Positions 36,297 to 47,863 of a stretch of DNA of 64,000 nt are shown piece after piece (within the stretch, counting starts at the first letter, position 1; each line of letters starts with the position of its first letter). The position numbers and the translations under genes were made by a program. The notes under the pieces were generated by a model. It was not told the origin of the DNA. It searched no databases and worked only from the letters and a program-made list of their open reading frames with translations. The DNA comes from Gorsachius magnificus. Lineage: Eukaryota > Chordata > Aves > Pelecaniformes > Ardeidae. The DNA lies in contig CM067081.1 in NCBI GenBank assembly GCA_034008185.1, positions 3,657,821 to 3,721,820 of the forward strand, written 5' to 3'.

Positions 36297-36312
36297 GGGG
36301 GGGGGGGGGGGG
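36297..36312 (+). repeat. G16 homopolymer
   Basis: Sixteen G bases follow a shorter G run just after the candidate first donor. G-quadruplex potential on the + strand. Confidence 0.9.
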
Positions 36313-36419
36313 AAGGAGACAGGATTTATTTGCTCTTTTATTGCAAAAAAGAAAGAAAGGAAAAAGAAAGAAAAAAAAAAAAAGTGCTGCTGGTTGTGAC
36401 TTTTGAGCGGGAGGTCAGA

Positions 36420-36580
36420 AAGCATGGGGTTCCCCTGATAACGCCCACACCCCGCCAACTTTTTAAGCAGCTCCATGGAAATTTGTTATTAATGCTGCAG
36501 TCATTCCAAGGCGTAGACCACGGCAGATTTATTAGCCCAGTAAACCACAACACGTGCCAGCCCTCTGGAAACAAAAGGGT
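36420..36580. promoter_or_regulatory. Motif-rich block in the CpG island (GC/KLF, TEAD-like, RUNX, E-box)
   Basis: The block has balanced, non-repetitive sequence with CCACACCC-type boxes near 36,445, a CATTCCA (TEAD-like) near 36,502, and AACCACA (RUNX-like) next to CACGTG (E-box) at about 36,543-36,556. The dense, ordered sites look like a promoter-proximal enhancer. This is motif reading only. Confidence 0.35.
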
Positions 36581-37059
36581 CCGTCAACTTCACTCCTCTG
36601 CTTGGGATTTGGGAAGGCTGGGAGAAAAGCGGCGAGGACGGAGCCGGTGGCTTGTGCCGCGGGGAAGTGGCATCGCCTCCGTTAACCGACGTTCTCCAGC
36701 GCGGTTAGCTAACGTCGTTCGGCGGCAGCGAAGGCATTCCCGGTGTAACGAGAGCACGGCGAGCCGTGCCGAGCTCGCGGCGTTCATCGTGGCAGCCGGG
36801 CGAGAAAAGCCTCCCGTCTCCCCAGTCGAACGCTTTTCCCCCCGGGGTATCTGCCATGATAAATCAGCTGCCGTTAGCCTGAATAACCGCATTCACTGAA
36901 GTTACAGTAGGAAACTTGTCTGGGTGGACACTGTGCCATTGCTCTGCAGAGAGCAGCCGGTGCCGATCGCCGGCGTTGCGCTGAAATATTGCATTGATCG
37001 CCGCTCCAAAGCTCGCCTGGCAGCGTGCGGGGCTTTATTGCAGCGGGAGAAAGCTACCG

Positions 37060-37075
37060 GGAGAAGAGGTACGGG
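37060..37075 (+). other. Possible additional splice donor in the CpG island
   Basis: GAAGAG/GTACGG, with GT at 37,069, is a moderate donor in CpG-rich sequence that starts near 36,950. It could end an alternative first exon. Weaker than the donor at 36,082. Confidence 0.25.
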
Positions 37076-37843
37076 GGAAAGGCAAGGTTAGACCAACGCC
37101 TCGCCGATCTCTCCGGGAATAAGGAGCATGCTGGATGTGTTTAGATGCCGAAAGGACCGGAGGGAGCCTGGTATGTCCCTGGGAGAAGCTGCAGGCTAAA
37201 CTTGGCCGGCTGCTTGCTGGCGGCGGCCAGGCGCTGCGAAGGCAAAGTGGGTTGGTGTCTGCCATCCTGCTGGCACGGAGCACGGCTCGTGTCCCTTCTC
37301 GACCCACCGGAGCCAGGCCCTCTCCCGGAGAGGACACGGGAGGTGCTTGCTCACACGTGGGCTACAAATGGCCCAGCGAGGCCCTGACCTGGGCTCAACC
37401 ATCGGCCGCCTCCGCTGGGCTGCAGGGTCCCTCTCCGGAGGCGGTGGGTGCGGGGGCTGAACGATGCTGGGGACCCGGGGTAGTCAGGAGGTTGGGTGGC
37501 AGCAGCCGGAGGGGCTTTCCCTTGCGGCACGCTGCGGGGAGCCGCGGCTGGTTTATGAATGAATTTGAGCAGCTGCTTGCAGGAGGGGCAATGGGAAGCA
37601 ATTACAGAATGTGGGAACGAGGAGGTGATGGGGACATCCCAAGGGACATTGATTTCTGACAGCGAGGTGGAGTGGCAGGGAAGGCTGCAGCGTTGGGGTG
37701 AGTGGGGGTCTCCTGCACCCCTATTCTTTAAGATTGGGTGCAAGGAATAAAACAGCATTGAATGGGTGGGAGGAAATGGGGAGATAAGAGCTGTAAAACA
37801 AAAACCATGCAAAAGTCTTTTTTTTCTTTTTTTTCTTTTACAG

Positions 37844-37929
37844 AAGAAAAAGCATCCTGTGCCCCCCCAGCCCTGGCGTGAAGAGCAGCGTGTGCCACCC
37901 CGGCGCAAGACAGAGCTGGGAAAAAAAAG
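37844..37929 (+). other. Candidate 86-bp non-coding exon at the 3' edge of the CpG island
   Basis: A long T-rich tract ending in ACAG (AG at 37,842-37,843) is followed 86 bases later by AAAG/GTGAGC (GT at 37,930-37,931). Both signals are strong and in the correct order for a + strand internal exon. A second strong acceptor (AG at 38,000-38,001, preceded by a T/C tract) lies only 72 bases after the donor, so a mini-intron or alternative acceptor is possible. The exon has no long open frame, consistent with 5' UTR of TSKU. No transcript evidence is available here. Confidence 0.5.
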
Positions 37930-37984
37930 GTGAGCCGCCGTCTTCCGGAGGGTTAGAGTTTTCCCTCCGTCCCTAACTGTTTTT

Positions 37985-38001
37985 TTTTCCTCCTCTTTCA
38001 G
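37985..38001 (+). other. Candidate splice acceptor just after the 86-bp exon
   Basis: T8-CCTCCTCTTTCAG is a textbook acceptor 72 bases downstream of the donor at 37,930. It would define a very short intron, or it competes with 51,995 as an alternative acceptor. No strong donor is obvious in the next 200 bases. Confidence 0.35.
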
Positions 38002-41000
38002 TCTCTTCTCCCTCCTCCTCCCCGCTTGTCAACTGGTTGGTGGGGAGAAGCAGGGGCTGGAGGGTGGGAGAAGACAAGGCATCCTTGTCCAGCAGCCCTC
38101 CTGACCCCCGGCACCCCCGGGCCGCCCGCAGTAGCCGCAGCGTTGGCCGCCTGGCAGGCTATCAAAAGAAACTTCCGAACGCTGAGATGTTGAGGGGCCG
38201 GGAAGAGATAAAGGCTGGCTTGAGCAAGCCATTTCTTGTCTTAAAACTTGGCACCTGGACCTACCGAGGGGAGCGTATGAATGGCTCAGCCATTCATTGC
38301 AGGGAAGCCTTGAGATTTTAATTTGTATTGCAATTTTATTATTTTATTTTTTTTTTAATTTCCTGGGAGTTTTCATCGTTTGCTCTTTGAGTATTCAAAA
38401 TGTGGAGCGGGGGGGGGGGGGAAGGAAATATGCACTCTGAGAATCTCCCCAGCCTGCCCCCCGCCCCCCCCGCCACATGCAGATGCTGCAAGATATTAAA
38501 CCAGCCTGGCTGCCTTAGCACGGGACATTCCTGAGTTGCATTAACCAGGCTGGAAATCTGCCTGTCGGAGCAGTGGCAAACTGGAAAAAAACCCAGTTTA
38601 TCTTTGCCATAGCTGAGCGCGGGGCCATGTGCTGTGTGTAATATCTGAGTGCCGGCGTCTGTGGGTTTTCTTTTCCTTCCCCTTTCCATCCTCCCGCTTC
38701 TTCTCTGCTGTCCATGTGGATGTGATGCTGACTTCTCTCTTTTCTCCTGGTTCGAGCCCAGCAGCTCAAACCCAGGGGTGGGGAGAGAAATAAGGACCTT
38801 TTGGTTTTGACTCTGAATAAGAGATCCCTCGTCAGGAAAAACTGAGACTTAAATGCAAAGCCCTGCTGTGGCAGATGGGTCAAAGCAGATGTGGTTTTTC
38901 ATCCCGTCATGTCTGGAGTGGCAAACGGGCACAGAGCTCTCCAAGGGGGGGCAGGACAAGTCCCTGACCCCCAAATCACCTGTTTTCCTCCCATCCTTGA
39001 GAGCGAGATGTCTGTAGCAGGGGGCATGGCGAGGCCACGTTTCACACAGCAGGATGGTGGAGACCCTTCCTCCAAAACCCTTTAATCCCTGTGCAAAGGC
39101 TCAGTTCCCACCCAAGGTGCAGCCCCTGTATCTACCCAGGACCGGAGCATTGCAAGCTCTTGCAAGAGGTCCTCAACTCAAAGGATTACAGGATCATAGG
39201 GTAACTCTGAACCCGGCCAGTCTCATCCACAAGGGGGGAGCATTGCTCGTCTGGACTGTCCCCAAATATCCCATGGTGATGCCCCTATCTCCTATGCTCC
39301 CAACATGGTGCATGGTGGCCTCCCCTGGCTTTGGGGGAAGGAACAGGGTGCAAGGGGCCAGGACCACGCAGCCCATAGGGGGGACACATATGATGATGCT
39401 GTAATTTGGGAAGTCTTACTTTGCCAGTCAGTGATATTGGCTCATATTGGGTTATGAGGTGGCCTAATGCAGGATTAAACAATAAAGGAAGATGGTGGTG
39501 TGTGGCCTGGGTGACTTGCGGCATCTCCATGGCATGGCAGAAGTGCCACAGAGCTGGGCCAAAAAGAAGGGGACAGGGATGGGGACGGGACGGAGCCGGG
39601 GGAGGTGAGCAGCATGGGTGGGCAGAGGTCCCCGGCGAGGCAGGCCCGCTGTTGGCAGCCACCGAGCCTGCAGCCACGGTTTAGAGTCCACAAACACCAA
39701 TTTGAGAGGTTCTTAGATATTTTTCTACCACAACCACTACCCCAGATATCCCCTTCCCTATCCTCCAGCCTGGCTGCCCATTTTGCAGAGGGCAAAGCAG
39801 GGCCGGTGTCCCCGGGGTGTCCAGGCAAGGCAGGAGGTGGACCTGGTGCAGGAGGACAGTGGTGGCATTTGACTGGACTGGTTGAGGCAGTGGAGGCATT
39901 GGCTGGGGGCTTCTGCATGAGGTAAGACCAGGGCATCTTGGCTTGTGCTCCGTTCCCAGTTAAACTGGTGGGATTTGAACCTGGGGATGGTACCCCCATC
40001 CCCACACAGGAACGAACAGCTTTCGGTCTTGGGATTTAGTCAACCTTAAGGCACCAGGAAGGAAACTGAGGCACGTGAATGGAGACAAATGGGTCCTGCG
40101 GGGGATGTGGCTCTCCCAACCCACTTGGGATGACCTTTCTCCAAAACCCCATGCCAGCCAAGGTGGACTGGAGGATCCTGGGCCAGGGAGGGGAGGCAAA
40201 GAGCTAAGGAGGCAGCACAACACCGCGTCACCGGGGCAGTCAAGCATCATCCGGGGTGGGAACCACAGTGGGGACGATGCCCTGTTGCTAAACCCTTTGT
40301 CAGCTTTACCCAAGACCCCTTTACCCTCCCCAAATCCCCCCTTCCCAAATCTTATAGGAGACCCGCTGGGCGTAGCGAATGTTTCACGCGCTTTGCTGGG
40401 CTGGGGGCAGCTCCTGAAGCCCCGGCTGATGCTCTGCTGGGCGTTTTCACTGGCATTCATTGTTCGCAGCGTCACGTTGCAAGAATTATTGGGAGCAGGG
40501 GAGAGAGAAAGGCCGGGAGGGGAACGAGACAGGAGCCTCCAGCTGTGTTGCTTGCAACAATGATGGCCAGGATTGTATTTATTATCTCCTCGGTGGAGGG
40601 TCTGCAGCTGCATGCTGAGAGCCACAGGCAGCAAAGAGGCCCGGAGATTGTTGTGCATGGAAAAAAAACCCAAAAAGCCAACCACAAAAATAAATAAAAA
40701 GCCCACAAATAAGCCCTGGGCCGGCTGGGGCAGCACCGAGGGGCACCCAGCCTAACGTTGCCCCCTGGCTTTGCCCTCCCGGATTGAAGCCAGCAGCCCC
40801 GCAGGGCTGTTAGGAGAGGGGAGGTTGGGAGCTGCTGCCTTTCAGGGAGCTAAAGCTGCATGAGGTCCTCTTAAAATCCTTCTGCCCAGCTGGAGTCCCT
40901 CTGGGGCGAATTTCTTTTCCCTCTGCTTTTCGCGTGGTTTCGGCTGGTGCCAGACGCCTCTGCTCTCTAGAGCTGGGCAGAGCACCATGACCGAGGCACG

Positions 41001-41395
41001 CTGTCGGAGGCAACATTTGGGCAGCTGGCTTGCAGCCACCTCTGTTTCAAGGAGAAAGAGCTGGAAAGCCTTTAGAGATACAGGACGATGGGGCTGCTAT
41101 GAGCTATGGTGGGCTATGTCTTGCCAGGAAGGGCAGAGGCATCACCCTGGGATGTATCGCCTTCCCTAGCACCATCCCTCCTCTCTTCCTTCCTTCCTTC
41201 CCCCCACTCACTTCATCCTTTCCAGGGGAACCCATCCATGTCCATCCATGCAGCATGGTCCTTCTGCAGCTCAGGCCAGCCAACTGGGGTGGTTGGTTGA
41301 AAGCAAACCAGGGCAGGGATGTGGGGTACATCCATAGGTGTACATCCATAGACATCATGCCTTTCCCTCGAGGACCAAACAGCCGCTGGTGGGTC
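38002..41395. other. TSKU: Presumed TSKU intron, first part
   Basis: G/C-rich but CpG-poor unique sequence with G-runs (about 38,409-38,420) and C-runs (about 38,457-38,472). SOX-like sites cluster at 40,458-40,653. Minus-strand frames of 176 and 258 codons overlap plus-strand frames and show no domain. Confidence 0.45.
40458..40653. promoter_or_regulatory. Cluster of three SOX-like sites in the presumed intron
   Basis: CATTGTT at 40,458-40,464, ACAATG at 40,557-40,562 and ATTGTTG at 40,647-40,653 lie in non-repetitive sequence. Spaced about 90-100 bases apart. Motif-level evidence only. Confidence 0.25.
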
Positions 41396-41668
41396 ATAGA
41401 ATCATAGAATCAAATCATAGAATCATAGAATCGTTTAGGTTGGAAAAGCCCTTTAAGATCATCAAGCCCAACCATTCCCCTAACCCTAACATCCCACCAC
41501 TAAACGCTGGCCCTAAGCACCTCATCTGCCCAGCTTTTAAATCCCTCCAGGGTTGGGGACTCAACCCCTTCCCTGGGCAGCCCCTTCCAGTGCTTGACAG
41601 CCCTTTTGGGGAAGAAATTTTTCCTAATGTCCAACCTAAACCTGCCCTGGCGCAACTTGAGGCCATAA
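41396..41668 (-). mobile_element. CR1 LINE 3' part with a doubled octamer end
   Basis: The reversed 3' end has octamers twice, separated by CAAATC (41,397-41,433), then 'GTTTAGGTTGGAAAAGCCC' and the reversed coding end [34 protein letters not shown]. Confidence 0.93.
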
Positions 41669-42450
41669 GTCCTTGCAACCTGGGCTCTCCTGGGGTGGGG
41701 TGTGGCATGTGCCATCCCAGGGACATGCATGGTAGGTGGCATTGCCCAGCCCGACACGATGATAGGGCCAAGCAGCTCTATTAACAGCTAAACCCAAGAA
41801 GCGTCCATTGTGGTTAAAAGGTTTTTTCTCCCCATGCTGCACCTCTTAACGTTTCTCGCTGGCCTGGCGTATGGTGTTCATCCCGGAGTGCATTCCTCTT
41901 GAATTATATCATGTCTCTGGGAGCCAGAGAGCTATGAAAAAGTATTGTCATAGCAGGAGCCGGCAGAGGAACCAGCTGGGGTTGGGGGTCAGGTGTGGGA
42001 GAGCATCATCAAGGGCTGAGGCTGTGGGAGAAGCTTGCTAGGATCTTTTTAACTTTCAAATAATTGACCAGCTAAGAAATGAGGTCCTGCCCCAGGTGTT
42101 TTATGCTTTAAAAATTCATGTCAGCTTGTTGGCTTTCTTAGTTTGACACCAGGAACGGTCAGAGAGGAGGGGGAAGTGTGTGCAACCCCTGCATGGCAGA
42201 CGAAGCTGCGATCCATCATTTTTTAAACTGATCTTTTGTGAAGGGGGTTGCAGCCCTGAAGAAGGAGGGTTTAATCCTCCCAGGGTTACCGCTGTGATTT
42301 GGGTAAAGCCTGGGTATGCGCAGCCTCCCTCCGTGCATCACAGCAAGCCCTTGGGCATTGGAGATGATGGGGCAGGGGGATCCGTTGGTGGCTTCACCAG
42401 GTCCCCCTACAGCAAAATGCATTAGGGATGGTGTAAAACTCAGTGTAAAC
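41669..42450. other. TSKU: Presumed TSKU intron, unique sequence
   Basis: No repeat or exon recognised. An AT-rich block at about 41,860-42,140 resembles conserved non-coding DNA. Confidence 0.4.
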
Positions 42451-42702
42451 ATAGAATCATAGAATCGTCTAGGTTGGAAAAGACCTGTAAGATCATCAAG
42501 TCCAACTGTTAACCTAGCACTGCCATCCCACCACTAAACCATGTCCCTAAGCACTTCATCTACCCATCTTTTAAATACCCCCAGAGATGGGGACTCGACC
42601 ACCTCCCTGGGCAGCACCTTCCAGAGCCTGACAACCCTTTCTGTGAAGAAATTTCTCCTAATGTCCCACCTAAACCTGCCCTGGAGCAACTTCAGACCAT
42701 TA
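42451..42702 (-). mobile_element. CR1 LINE 3' part
   Basis: Reversed octamers, 'GTCTAGGTTGGAAAAGACC', and reversed [39 protein letters not shown]. Confidence 0.93.
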
Positions 42703-44493
42703 TAAACCTCTCCCTTTGCTATGCAGTGCCATGCCGAAGGGCTGGTTCGGAAACCTATTTGTGCCAAAATAACTCCTCTGCGATGGAGACCTCGCCGTAG
42801 GGGGATGTGTCACTGGGTTTCTGATAAAGACCCTGTTCGGGCTGAGTTTGAGGCAGTTAAGAAAATATTTGTGTTCCCAGATGAGATGAGGTTTGTGCTG
42901 GGCTCAGCAAGCGCCAGGACAGCGAGACCTCCTGTTCCTGGAAATGCTTGCTGTTAAAAAGCAGAGGGAGAGAACGGGCAACAGTGGCTGTCTGGGGGTA
43001 AAAGGATTTGGGGTGCTCACCCCCAGGGGTGATGCTGCAGCAGGAGAAAACCCTGAGCTCCTACATCCATCCCTTATGGGCACATTGCTTGATCCCATGC
43101 ATCCCAGGCTGCTGGGGACTGGTGTGTGGCTGCTGATGCTCCCAGTTTGAGCGGTCCTGCAGCTGGGATAGCCAGGAGGCAACGGTGGGGCCAGGATGCT
43201 CACGTCCCCAGGAAACCCCATGGTGCTGCCGGGAGGTGCCACGCTGCCCCAACACCAGTCTTCCCCTGCCCGCAGCCGCTCCGGAGGCTTGGCAAATTTT
43301 ATTTCCTTTTGGGAACGCCTCCTCCGGGCATAAGCACAGCTCGGACTGAGGCTGGTGAGCAAAATTGCTTTCAAAAGCCACGGGAGACTATTTCCCCGAC
43401 CCCAAATTAAACTGCTATTAACCTGACAGCATCCTGGGCTGAGCAGGGAAGGGGGATTTTTGTGCAAAACCCTGGTACCGCTGGAATTTAATTCATCATT
43501 TGCCCTGTGCTGGGGGCAGCACCGACTTTTTCCCCACTCGAGGTGAAATTCCCGGGAGTTGGGCTGCTGGTTGCTTCCAAGATGTGGCTTTTCGAGGCAC
43601 ACAGCTCTCGGAGCAGCAGAAATCATCCCTATTTCAGCTGTGGATGTAAATCAGCTGGAAGTTGCCGTATGGGCTGGCAGACCTGCCCGCACAGGTTTCC
43701 TTTGGTCAGAGCCCAAAATACTCCGCACCGCACCTTGATTTCCTCCTTGGGGGGGGGGGGGGGATGAGGGATGCGGGGGGAGGAGATTGCACAACCAGAA
43801 TAAAATATGAGCTGTTTAAACACTAGGATGATAAATTACCCGTGGCCTCTTGCGAAGCAGATGGGATTTGTGACATTAACAGTTGGAGCAAAGATTATTT
43901 TAATAAGGCTCTCCATTTCTTTTATAAAGGAAGGAGCATTTTAATTTTTTATTATTTTTTTTTTTAACTTTAATGAAAAAAACAGAGCGGAGGCTGTTTC
44001 AGCTGAGCAAGGGACATCACATGTTTGGAAACAAACCTGTAGTGTGAAGCTGTAGGGTTTGGAGGTGCTGGGTTCCTTCTCGATTGATCCCATACATCTT
44101 CTCTCCAGCCCGTGGGGTGGGTTGAGGAGCTGTTTGGTTTTGGCTTTGGGGTGGTGAAATGCCTCTGATGCTTAACAATTCGGTTTTGCTCTTGCTAGTC
44201 TTATCTACCCCATCCTCTGTAACATCTACCAACATCTCCCTGAAGGATGGAGAGCATTGGTGGGATGCTGGTTAAAAATTGTGGTCTGGGCTCAGCAGTT
44301 TCTCTATGTCTGGAGCTGAGAAAAGTGAATGGAGATGGCAGAAGTGGGGAAAATGAGGAACAGTGTCTTGTTTTTTCCTTCCTCAGCCCTTCTGGCTGTC
44401 CACACCCCAAATTCCATGGGGTTTTCTGGTGACTTTCAAGTCTTGCAAAGATAGACTTGCTGCAGGGCAATGGGGTTCTTGCCCAGATCTGGG
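42703..44493. other. TSKU: Presumed TSKU intron with a regulatory-looking block
   Basis: Unique sequence with a G-run near 43,750-43,762. The stretch at 43,800-43,990 is AT-rich, homeodomain-like and free of repeats. No exon recognised. Confidence 0.4.
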
Positions 44494-44690
44494 ATCAGTG
44501 AAACCCTGGCAGGGGTTGCCCAGAGATGTGGTGGAGACCCCATCCCTGGGAACATTCCAGGCCAGGTTGGATGGGGCTGTGAGCAACTTGATCTGGTTAA
44601 AGGTGTCCCTGCTCCTGCAGGGGGGTTGGGCTGGGTGGCCTCTAGGGGTCCCCTCCCGCCCAAAACATTCTATGCTTCTATTCTATGATC
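44494..44690 (+). mobile_element. Short CR1 LINE 3' end
   Basis: Begins in the HWxGLPRDVVETPSLGTF segment and ends in decayed octamers (ATTCTATGCTTCTATTCTATG). Its terminal codon region reads GATCTGG, lacking the TAG stop. Confidence 0.92.
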
Positions 44691-44831
44691 TCACCTCTGT
44701 TTATGGCAGTTTTGTCCCCACTTGAAAGCACCCTGCAGAGCAAATAAACTGCTTGTCTTGGCTACCTCCTGTGATCCCTGGGGACCCACAGATCCGAGGG
44801 GATAGATCCCATCCTGAGCCCACCCATCCCC

Positions 44832-45027
44832 ATAGAATCATAGAACTGTTTAGGTTGGAAAAGCCCTTTAAGCTCCCCCAGGCCAACCGTTCCCCTAACC
44901 CTAACATCCCACCACTAAACCCTGGCCCTAAGCACCTCGTCTGCCCGGCTTTTAAATCCATCCAGGGATGGGGACTCGACCCCTTTCCTGGGCAGCCCCT
45001 TCCAGGGCTTAACAACCCTTTTGGTCA
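44832..45027 (-). mobile_element. Short CR1 LINE 3' end
   Basis: Reversed octamers, 'GTTTAGGTTGGAAAAGCCC' and the reversed KRVVKPWKGLPRKGVESPSLDGFKSRADEVLRARV. It lies only 140 bases from the opposite-strand CR1 at 44,494 but is of a different subgroup. Confidence 0.92.
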
Positions 45028-46933
45028 TGCTGCCCACCCTGCTCTGCCTTAAATACAACCACATCTCTGCATTGACAGAGGAGAGACGACTTTTTCTTTC
45101 CATCCCCAGTTTGGCGCCTGTTGTATGGTATTCCTCCATAGCCTGGTAATGTAGATTCCTGATACTGCTGGGTTAATTACTTGCTAACAACTCCCCCTTT
45201 GGTGTCGGGGCTCCATTGTTATAAATCATTAAAGCAGAAAGGAATTAATAGAGAAATATTTTCTTTTTTTTTTTTTCCTTATTCCCTGCATTTAATTTTG
45301 ATTTTCCCCAGTGAGCGGGAAGATGGAGCAAAAAGTGTTCAGGCCCCCGCAGGATGATTTTTGGCTCCTGTTCAGGCCCTCGATGCCTCTTTACATTGAG
45401 CCATAAGGGCTAATGCCACCATCCCAATGGCTGAGTTTCCCCCCATCCCAATGCTTGCATGCACTGGTGGGGGAAATAGGGTGAGGAGAAGAAGTCTGGG
45501 TTGCACATCTCCTTCTTTATATCCTGGCGGGTTATTTGGGGTGGCTCTACCATCTAAGGAGCTTTGCACTTCCCACTGATAAAACCATCAGTGTGAAGGG
45601 AAGGGTGATAACTTATCACCAAAAAGCGACTTGTGCAATGGAGGGCTCTGTGAAATCAGGCTGAATTTAGAAGAGCCAAGGGACTAATTCTCATCCTGCT
45701 GTCGCTGACACCTAGAGTAACGGCACTAAACTCCCCCAAACCCATCTAATAGCAGATAATTCTGTGGTTCTCATTAGGTCTCCTCTCCCTAAATCCAAGA
45801 AGTCACAAACACCAGGTACAAAATCAGGACCGCTATTTGCAAAGCGTACCCCAAACCAGCAAACCACAAAAAAATAACAAATGGATCAGAAAGCCCCGTT
45901 CCCATTTACACCAAAACTCCTTTGTGAGGAAGCACTAATTAGTTTGATAAGCTTTATAGAGTGGGTAAACACAGCTCTTTGCTGCACGCATGTGGCCTTC
46001 TGCGGGGAAGAGACGGTCTGAAGCTGGCAGGAAAGAAGCCTGGATGACCTTTACTTTCAATGGTCTCACAGGCAAAAAAAACCCAACAAACCAGAGTAAC
46101 CTTGTCCGCAGCAGTTTCTTTATCATGAGGGGGGGAGTGCCTGCAAGTTAAGGGATTAGGAGTCTGGTCGTAGGCTGGTTTCAACCAGCTTTGCTGTCTG
46201 CTCACATGGGCGCGTGGGATCTGGAGACCAGGCTGCGATTGCATCTGTGGCGTCATTTGGACTCAATCTGGGAGAGTCTGTAGCTGTTACCAGTGTTGCA
46301 CTTTGGTGGATCATTATTCTTATTTTACAGATTAATTAATGGGGGGTGGGGGTGGGGGGGGAGATCTCTGAAGCAGTTTTGGTGTTGGAGAAGCAACTCA
46401 GGAGCATCCTGGTGCTCTGGAGCCGCCATCTCAGCTGTCTCTTGGAGCCTCCCAAGTATTTAAGGAGAGGAAGAGCCAACTATTTGGGGTTTTTTTCTTT
46501 TTTTTTCAGTCTGGAGAATTTATGGCCTCTATCATCTCCTATGCAGCTTGCTTCACTTTCCAATGACATTCCCTTTCCCCTGCCCCCAATTAATGGTTGC
46601 AGCCAAGTGGGCCTTGCAGGCCTTGCTATAAAGACTTTGCTTTTTGTTCACTTGGCTGATGCAAGAGACAGAAGACAATCCTCAAATTTTCCGCCTGATG
46701 AAATATTGTTGCTAATCCAGCTCCTCCATCCTTTGCTAGAACAGCAATTCCATTTGGGGTAGGCGGACTCCAGCCTTTCCTTTTTGCCTCTTTCCTTCAA
46801 AGCTTGCTCTATTTGCTGTTAATCCAGAATTAATCCAGCAGCACATTGGCAAAAAACCTGGAAATTACCAGGATCTGTCCACCATGCCTTAGACACGCAG
46901 GGGTTCGTGTCATACCCAATCGGCTCTAATTAT
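45028..46933. other. TSKU: Presumed TSKU intron, unique sequence
   Basis: T-rich tract at about 45,265-45,277 and a G-rich tract at about 46,341-46,361. AT-rich parts at 45,140-45,260 and 46,260-46,340 could be regulatory. No exon or known repeat. Confidence 0.4.
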
Positions 46934-47230
46934 ACAATCATAGAATGGTTTGGGTTGGAAGGGACCCCTAGAGGCCACCCAGCCCAACCCCCCTGCAGGG
47001 AGCAGGGACACCTTGAACCACATCAGGTTGCTCAGAGCCCCGTCCAACCTGGCCTGGAATGTTCCCAGGGATGGGGCCTCCACCACCTCTCTGGGCAACC
47101 CCTGCCAGGGTTTCACCACCCTCACTGTAAAGAATTTCTTCCTTAGATCCAGTCTAAACCTACCCTGGTTTAGTTTAAAACCATCCCCCCTTGTCCTGTC
47201 ACAGCTGACCCTTCTAAAAAGATTGTCCCT
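46934..47230 (-). mobile_element. CR1 LINE 3' part
   Basis: One reversed octamer, 'GGTTTGGGTTGGAAGGGACC' and the reversed end [34 protein letters not shown]. The stop position reads TGG, as in the copies at 596, 16,328 and 61,096. Confidence 0.93.
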
Positions 47231-47863
47231 GTGGGGGACAATGGTGAGCTGCTGTTGAAAAGACAGATTATGTTTTCACCGTTCCAGCGTCAGAGCTGGT
47301 CACCCTGTGGCTGGGCAGCCCAATTTGCTGGAAAACTGATCCACCAAAGGGGGAAAAGGAAGATTAGGGGTTTTTTTTGTTGGATGAGTGAGCTGAACTG
47401 ATTCATCCTGGGTGCACCTGGATGCTGGGTGGGACCCAGGTTTGGAGGATGCAGCCAGGGATGGGGTGGGAAGCAGCAGTCAAAGGAGAGCAGGCATCCC
47501 ACTCCACCATGGTCAAGGGAGAGATGGGGCATCTCCAAGAACGGGTCTGGTCTTAAGTGGGTTTCATCTCTTTCTGGAGCAATTTCTCTCTCTTCACACC
47601 ACCCTAGAGACAACCTGGGGTTTCTGCACCTCTTACTTATATACCTTAAGCTTCACTGGGTGTCTCTGGGTCTTCAGCCCTGACTCCAGCTGCATTTCAG
47701 CTGATGCTTTGCCAAATGACACCTTTGGGGAGGCCAGGGCTGCAGCATGAACAGGGGGGCCGTTTCCTGACTCCATCAAAGAACTAACTTTCAAACACCT
47801 CCCCCTTGTATTGTTGTGTAATTAGTCCTTGATTTTTTTGGCTATAGGGATTTCCAGCTTGGT

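Larger units (their letters stand above)
35200..37930 (+). promoter_or_regulatory. TSKU: CpG island, probable TSKU promoter and non-coding 5' exon region
   Basis: Base composition changes sharply to G/C-rich with many CpGs, unlike all other parts of the window. The densest parts are 35,220-36,060, 36,620-37,000 and 37,020-37,560. It contains GC/KLF-like boxes, MYB-like sites, an E-box beside a RUNX motif, and strong splice donors. It lies about 14-17 kb upstream of the only gene on the + strand, and that gene needs at least one upstream non-coding exon. The link to TSKU is an inference: the island could also drive an unannotated non-coding RNA or be bidirectional. Confidence 0.7.

Noticed and set aside
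35832..36899. 355-codon plus-strand open frame in the CpG island
   Set aside because: Contains lysine runs from an A-rich tract and glycine runs from poly-G, with no recognised domain; likely chance in stop-poor DNA.
37135..37659. 174-codon plus-strand open frame after the island's core
   Set aside because: Composition follows the CpG island, it overlaps minus-strand frames of similar length, and it has no domain. Possibly part of non-coding exon or intron sequence.
39960..40736. 258-codon minus-strand open frame
   Set aside because: Starts in a proline-rich segment, shows no family motif and overlaps a 162-codon plus-strand frame; treated as intronic noise.
42904..43626. 240-codon minus-strand open frame
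   Set aside because: No domain or conserved pattern, biased composition from G/C-rich DNA.
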